Below are positions 60,587 through 64,000 of a stretch of DNA of 64,000 bases, piece after piece. A program made the translations under genes and the position numbers. The stretch comes from Alteromonas sp. CI.11.F.A3 (GTDB taxonomy: Bacteria; Pseudomonadota; Gammaproteobacteria; Enterobacterales; Alteromonadaceae). The notes under the pieces were generated by a model. That model had not been told where the DNA came from, did no database searches, and saw only the letters and a program-made list of their open reading frames with translations. The stretch is taken from assembly GCF_032925565.1 (NCBI RefSeq), contig NZ_CP136708.1, positions 3,162,001-3,226,000 of the forward strand. Reading direction: 5' to 3'. The first letter of the stretch is position 1. Every line of letters begins with the position of its first letter.

Positions 60587-61108
60587 ATGTTCATACGCAT
60601 TTTTGATAAAATCGTTTTCGCAACGCTGTTTGTTGCAGCACTGCAAGTTCCTATTTTAGCCGATCATTATCGCCAGTATTTGAGCGGCTATTACGATGCT
60701 ACTCGAGAGGAAGTCTCTGCCATGTCGGCGTTAGCAACGCAACACGGCTATGCATCAGTGGGCGCAATGTTAACGGCGTTAAAGCAAAACAGTGAAGCTG
60801 TGGTAAGGGCTGATGCAGAACGTAAATCGGCGCTATTCACCAAGCTTGGTCATATAGAACAAGGGATAAAGACCCTAGAGCACGGTCACTATTATGAAAA
60901 AGCTTGGTATATGGTCACTCCATCAAATACGTCCACGCTACAGAAGGTACTAAGCAATTTCAGCCCGTCGGTGCCACTTACCCCATCATCAATTATTTTC
61001 AGCTTTATTACTGCTTTACTGATTAATTTATTATTGTGGAGCCCTTATCTTTGCTACTGCCAAGTAAGGCATTTGAAGCACAAGCCTAAGCACGCTAGCT
61101 ATCGCTAA
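60587..61108 (+). CDS. DUF2937 membrane protein
   Basis: A 173-residue protein with an N-terminal membrane anchor (KIVFATLFVAALQVPIL) and another at the C-terminus (IIFSFITALLINLLLWSPYLCY). Between them is a helical stretch with DHYRQYLSGYYDATREEVS, a DUF2937 hallmark, and GHYYEKAWYMV. The orientation of two anchors suggests a periplasmic central domain. Function is unknown. The gene stands alone after bioA. Confidence 0.8.
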   Translation: MFIRIFDKIVFATLFVAALQVPILADHYRQYLSGYYDATREEVSAMSALATQHGYASVGAMLTALKQNSEAVVRADAERKSALFTKLGHIEQGIKTLEHGHYYEKAWYMVTPSNTSTLQKVLSNFSPSVPLTPSSIIFSFITALLINLLLWSPYLCYCQVRHLKHKPKHASYR

Positions 61109-61292
61109 CGTGCTTAGCTTATAGCTTACCCTCTCCCCTGCCCAAAATGCGCTTTGAATAACTTCTATGCAAATTTGGCACTTTCCATGCAACAACCCTA
61201 ATACGAGTTTTCTTTATTTAGCGTAAAAATATCGCGCCAATTACAAAAAAACGTAAATATTATAGTTAGTTAAATAGTAAGGAAGAATGATT

Positions 61293-61574
61293 ATGCCTAC
61301 TGACGCACAATTACTTATTGGGAAAGTGTTGCAAATAAAAGACAAGATTAGTGCAAAACGTCATTGCATCCCTAACGAGCTACAAACTGAGTGGGACGCA
61401 CTTGATAAGAAAACAGCTTGCTTTGAAAGCACAGCCATTTTTAAATCTGCGGTAAAAGGCCAACACACTAGCAAGCAACTTGCCTACTCTGGTTCAGTTA
61501 AAGAACTATCAGGTTTAGTTAGCCGCTTGAACGCGTTGAATGAAGAAGTAACGATTGCGCAGGTTAGGCACTAA
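61293..61574 (+). CDS. Small cytosolic protein of unknown function
   Basis: A protein of about 93 residues (PTDAQLLIGKVLQIKDKISAK...) that is predicted helical, with two Cys residues and no export signal. ATG 61293 has AAGGA 9 nt upstream; ATG 61287 is only 3 nt from it. Segments include ALDKKTACFESTAIFKSAVKGQ and ELSGLVSRLNALNEEVTI. I do not recognise a family. It lies alone, 190 bp from the convergent GNAT/C39 gene, so a functional link is only a possibility. Confidence 0.65.
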   Translation: MPTDAQLLIGKVLQIKDKISAKRHCIPNELQTEWDALDKKTACFESTAIFKSAVKGQHTSKQLAYSGSVKELSGLVSRLNALNEEVTIAQVRH

Positions 61575-61766
61575 AAAGGCGCTGCTTTTTCCTAGCTCAA
61601 GGCTTTTAAACTTAGGCTTTTTAAGTCGACCTTAAGTTTGCGTGCCTTAGCGTTATGAAACAACCGCGCCTTTTATTGTTAGTGCGACCGTGGCTACTCA
61701 GTTACTCCGGTATAGTTACAGAGTCTTTAGAAATAAGTTTTCAAGCAGCCGCTTTTAAGTAGAAGC

Positions 61767-62978
61767 TTATCTAGCAGCTTTTGTAGACAGTAACACCAAT
61801 GTACGGACTTTACGTGTACCGTAACTGGCTAAACGAACAAAGTCGTCTCGTGCCACCGGAATGTGTTGAAATTCAACACGCTGACTCTCGTTCTGGCTAT
61901 CGCCCTCGTCAGCATCTGGATCGTGCAAATAAAAGCATTGCTCATCGTAACTCGTAATAGCCACCCAATGTGGTGCTTTTTTCTTATCAAATGCATAAGT
62001 GCTTATTAGGCACAACACCGCTTTGCCAGCATCTAGCGCTTGCTCAATGGTTTCAACTCGCCACTCTTCGGTAGTAATAGCTATTTTACTTTCTTGCGCC
62101 TGACGTAAAAAATCAGCTTCTACTTGCCCAACAATATGCTTTTTGTGCTCACTTCTTACGCCGTCTGTAAATAATGGTAACGGTTGGTTGATTAACACTT
62201 CTACCGTAAACCCTTCTATTTGCGCTGCCAGCGCCAACCCAACAGGGTGGCAACCACCATGGCCTGACGTCATAAATATTGTGGTCGCTGTTCGCCAAAT
62301 CGACAGTTCTTTTTGTTGGTTCATTACATAGGTATCTTGCAAGGAATACATGGCCATCATTAATGCCGATGGCCCGCAGGTAAATTCAGTCGTTTGCTGA
62401 TACCAAGGATAGATGGCATGAGACAAGGCTTTCGATGGCACTAACACCTTTTGCATACGCAATGCGTTTGAATGATCATCGTAATAATCTACGTACATGC
62501 CAAACTGTTTGAAACCTAGACGTTGGTAAAGTGAAATAGCGCCCTTATTGTCCGCAGACACTTCTAGACGCATAAAGCGCTTTCCCTTGGCTAACGCCTG
62601 CTCCCCTAGTCTTGTTATTAACTTTTCAGCTATTCCCAAACCACGGGCTTCTGGTAACACGGCAATTGAATACAGCCGAGTGAGTTGCGTGCCTCTACGA
62701 AGTAACAATAGTCCATAACCCGATAGGGTCACTCCTTGTGCGGTGTGATGCTCGGCAATATAAAATTCAGCATGTTTAGCCGTAACGTAAAAACGAAAGC
62801 GACGAACATTCAGCTTATCGCTTTTAAAACACGTGTTTTCGATGTGCTGTATTTGTTTCACATCCTCTAACGTAGCTTTTCTCAACTGAATGGTTATAGC
62901 TGCATTCATTTCAGCCTCACGATCACTTTTATATTCAGGCGCCAGCCCACTGCTTTCAAACGCAAGTGCACCTTTCAT
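61767..62978 (-). CDS. GNAT acetyltransferase fused to a C39-type cysteine peptidase
   Basis: A 403-residue two-domain protein. Residues about 29-180 form a GNAT domain: ATLEDVKQIQHIENTCF, TRLYSIAVLPEARGLGIAEKLITRLGEQA with the acetyl-CoA loop, and LEVSADNKGAISLYQRLGFKQFGMYVDYY. Residues about 190-400 form a C39-like peptidase domain with the catalytic Cys in QQTTEFTCGPSALMMAMYSL near residue 200 and the His in KAPHWVAITSYD near residue 345, followed by LHDPDADEGDS. Unlike bacteriocin exporters, no ABC transporter is fused. It starts 2 bp after the ATP-grasp gene, so the two form an operon. Substrate unknown. The pair is seen in several marine gammaproteobacteria to my knowledge. Confidence 0.88.
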   Translation of the reverse strand: MKGALAFESSGLAPEYKSDREAEMNAAITIQLRKATLEDVKQIQHIENTCFKSDKLNVRRFRFYVTAKHAEFYIAEHHTAQGVTLSGYGLLLLRRGTQLTRLYSIAVLPEARGLGIAEKLITRLGEQALAKGKRFMRLEVSADNKGAISLYQRLGFKQFGMYVDYYDDHSNALRMQKVLVPSKALSHAIYPWYQQTTEFTCGPSALMMAMYSLQDTYVMNQQKELSIWRTATTIFMTSGHGGCHPVGLALAAQIEGFTVEVLINQPLPLFTDGVRSEHKKHIVGQVEADFLRQAQESKIAITTEEWRVETIEQALDAGKAVLCLISTYAFDKKKAPHWVAITSYDEQCFYLHDPDADEGDSQNESQRVEFQHIPVARDDFVRLASYGTRKVRTLVLLSTKAAR

Positions 62979-62980
62979 GC

Positions 62981-64000
62981 TTATCGCCCTCGTCGCTCTA
63001 GTCTGTCAGCAAACTCCTGCATAATTAACTCATACAAGGCTTTGCCCAAATATTTGTCTTCCACCCCAGCATCTATACTTGGGTTGTCGTTGACTTCAAT
63101 CACGTATACCTGATTGCCTGAATGCTTGATGTCTACACCGTATAAACCATCCCCCACAACCTTGGCTGCTTTAATGGCTGCCTGTAAAACGGGCTTAGGA
63201 ACTTCAAAGGTTGGCATTGTTGTAAATCCACCGGATGAAAAACGCTCGCCTTGATGGTGATAAATTTGCCAATGATTACGCGCCATAAAATACTGACAGG
63301 CATAAATCGGCTTACCGCCCAACATACCAATACGCCAATCAAACTCGGTAAATATATACTCTTGAACCAGTACTAAGGCCGATTCAGCCAACATTTCAAC
63401 CAAGCGAGCTTTTAACACATCGCGGTTTTCTGCTTTGTGCACACCACGAGAAAACGAGCTTTCCGGTAACTTCAATACCAAAGGTAAGCCGAACTCTTCA
63501 ATAAGCTTATCGCAGGTTTCATCATCAGAATTCGACACAAACGTAGCCTTCGGTGCCGGTACTTTTTGATACGTAAACGCATCTTGTAAAAACACTTTGT
63601 TGCAACAGCGCAATATAGACTGAGTATCATCCATCACTATCACCCCTTCTCGTTCAGCCGCTCTGGCTAAACGGTAGGTGTGGTGGTCTATTGCCGTAGT
63701 TTCACGAATAAATAATGCATCATAGTGCCCCAAATCTTCAGGCGACAAACGTGAAACCACATCCGCTCTAAACCCCATCTTTTCAGCGGCTTTTACAAAG
63801 TGGCGAATCGCTTTTTCGTCGCTAGGTGGCGTCGATTCATCAGGGTTAACCAAAATAGCCATATCCCAACGAGTGCGCTTACTTGCTTTAGTCGCACGCC
63901 ATTGTTTCGTGGTGTAGCTTTCTAATTGTGCAATACACAACTGCTGTTGTTTGCTATCTAGCGCAGTAAAGGGCTTAGCCGCAATGTCAGCAAAGCCAAC
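62981..64000 (-). CDS. RimK-like ATP-grasp ligase (N-terminal part lies beyond the right edge)
   Basis: The reading frame is open to the window end at 64000, giving at least 339 residues; a start at TTG 63940 is not required. The ATP-grasp domain shows the preceding ALFIRETTAIDHHTYRLARAAEREG, then VLKLPESSFSRGVHKAENRDVL, LVQEYIFTEFDWRIGMLGGKPIYACQYFM and the metal-binding VYVIEVNDNPSIDAGVEDKYLG near the C-terminus. This is the RimK/glutathione synthetase-type fold, which links amino acids by ATP. RimK-family proteins of this kind usually carry an N-terminal regulatory domain, consistent with continuation upstream. Cotranscribed with the GNAT/C39 gene 2 bp downstream. The peptide or protein substrate is unknown. 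Confidence 0.9.
   Translation of the reverse strand, partial: VGFADIAAKPFTALDSKQQQLCIAQLESYTTKQWRATKASKRTRWDMAILVNPDESTPPSDEKAIRHFVKAAEKMGFRADVVSRLSPEDLGHYDALFIRETTAIDHHTYRLARAAEREGVIVMDDTQSILRCCNKVFLQDAFTYQKVPAPKATFVSNSDDETCDKLIEEFGLPLVLKLPESSFSRGVHKAENRDVLKARLVEMLAESALVLVQEYIFTEFDWRIGMLGGKPIYACQYFMARNHWQIYHHQGERFSSGGFTTMPTFEVPKPVLQAAIKAAKVVGDGLYGVDIKHSGNQVYVIEVNDNPSIDAGVEDKYLGKALYELIMQEFADRLERRGR

Overview
The window looks like a chromosomal segment of a marine gammaproteobacterium of the Alteromonadales, most likely Alteromonas or a close relative. The basis is gene content and order: nadK-recN-bamE, rluB/scpB/scpA/yciO/PHP next to an attenuated trpEGD-(CF)-BA operon, folX-yfcH, tesA opposite ybbA-ybbP, and bioBFCD opposite bioA. 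Added to this are a divergent TonB-dependent receptor and polyhydroxybutyrate (PHB) cluster, a plant-type class II DAHP synthase and balanced, slightly AT-rich base composition. The genus is inference; no 16S gene is present. Most of the window is ordinary core genome without phage or insertion sequences.

Layout. 1-5713: a TonB-dependent receptor (cut by the left edge) diverges from a GntP-type permease, a MetX-like lipoprotein esterase, a secreted PHB depolymerase and 3-hydroxybutyrate dehydrogenase. Together these read as a system that degrades external PHB, takes up the products and oxidises them. 5749-9749: nadK, SOS-controlled recN, bamE, tpm. 9837-15197: accessory and metabolic genes (DUF445, ArsC-like, a beta-repeat lipoprotein, a hexapeptide acetyltransferase, an aldo/keto reductase, a periplasmic binding protein). 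15253-15345: a 21-bp tandem repeat and a terminator. 15422-26824: rluB-scpB-scpA-yciO-PHP on the minus strand, then the trp leader peptide (three consecutive Trp codons), attenuator, trp operon and yciI. 26984-38159: pyridoxamine oxidase-like protein, PepSY/two-component system, AI-2E transporter, folX-yfcH, ybbP-ybbA, tesA, a small unknown gene and a RAYT-like HUH transposase. 38223-40707: dusC, a DUF1289 gene, an unknown small gene behind a five-box MetJ operator, and an M14 peptidase. 40804-44560: gltX with tRNA-Ala(GGC) and four tRNA-Glu(TTC) genes in hairpin-rich modular spacers; on the other strand three tRNA-Val(TAC) genes followed by four degenerate tRNA-tail repeats. 44744-64000: TPR response regulator, GNAT, moaA, Atm1-like exporter, two small genes, class II DAHP synthase, BtuCD-like transporter with a tyrosine phosphatase, pepE, biotin operon, DUF2937, a small unknown gene, and an ATP-grasp ligase plus GNAT/C39-peptidase pair (cut by the right edge).

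The main unexplained signals are: (i) a dispersed 14-bp repeat family (GAGTGTGTGTCCAA and a GACT variant) with about 18 copies clustered in five intergenic loci and running into two coding regions; (ii) a MetJ operator over a core promoter in front of an uncharacterised small gene and DUF1289; (iii) tRNA-Val tail repeats resembling in principle the E. coli tyrT repeats; (iv) modular hairpin spacers in the tRNA-Glu array; (v) the ATP-grasp + GNAT-C39 pair; and (vi) the PHB-utilisation locus with its own TonB receptor. All product names rest on motif recognition by eye; no database search was possible.
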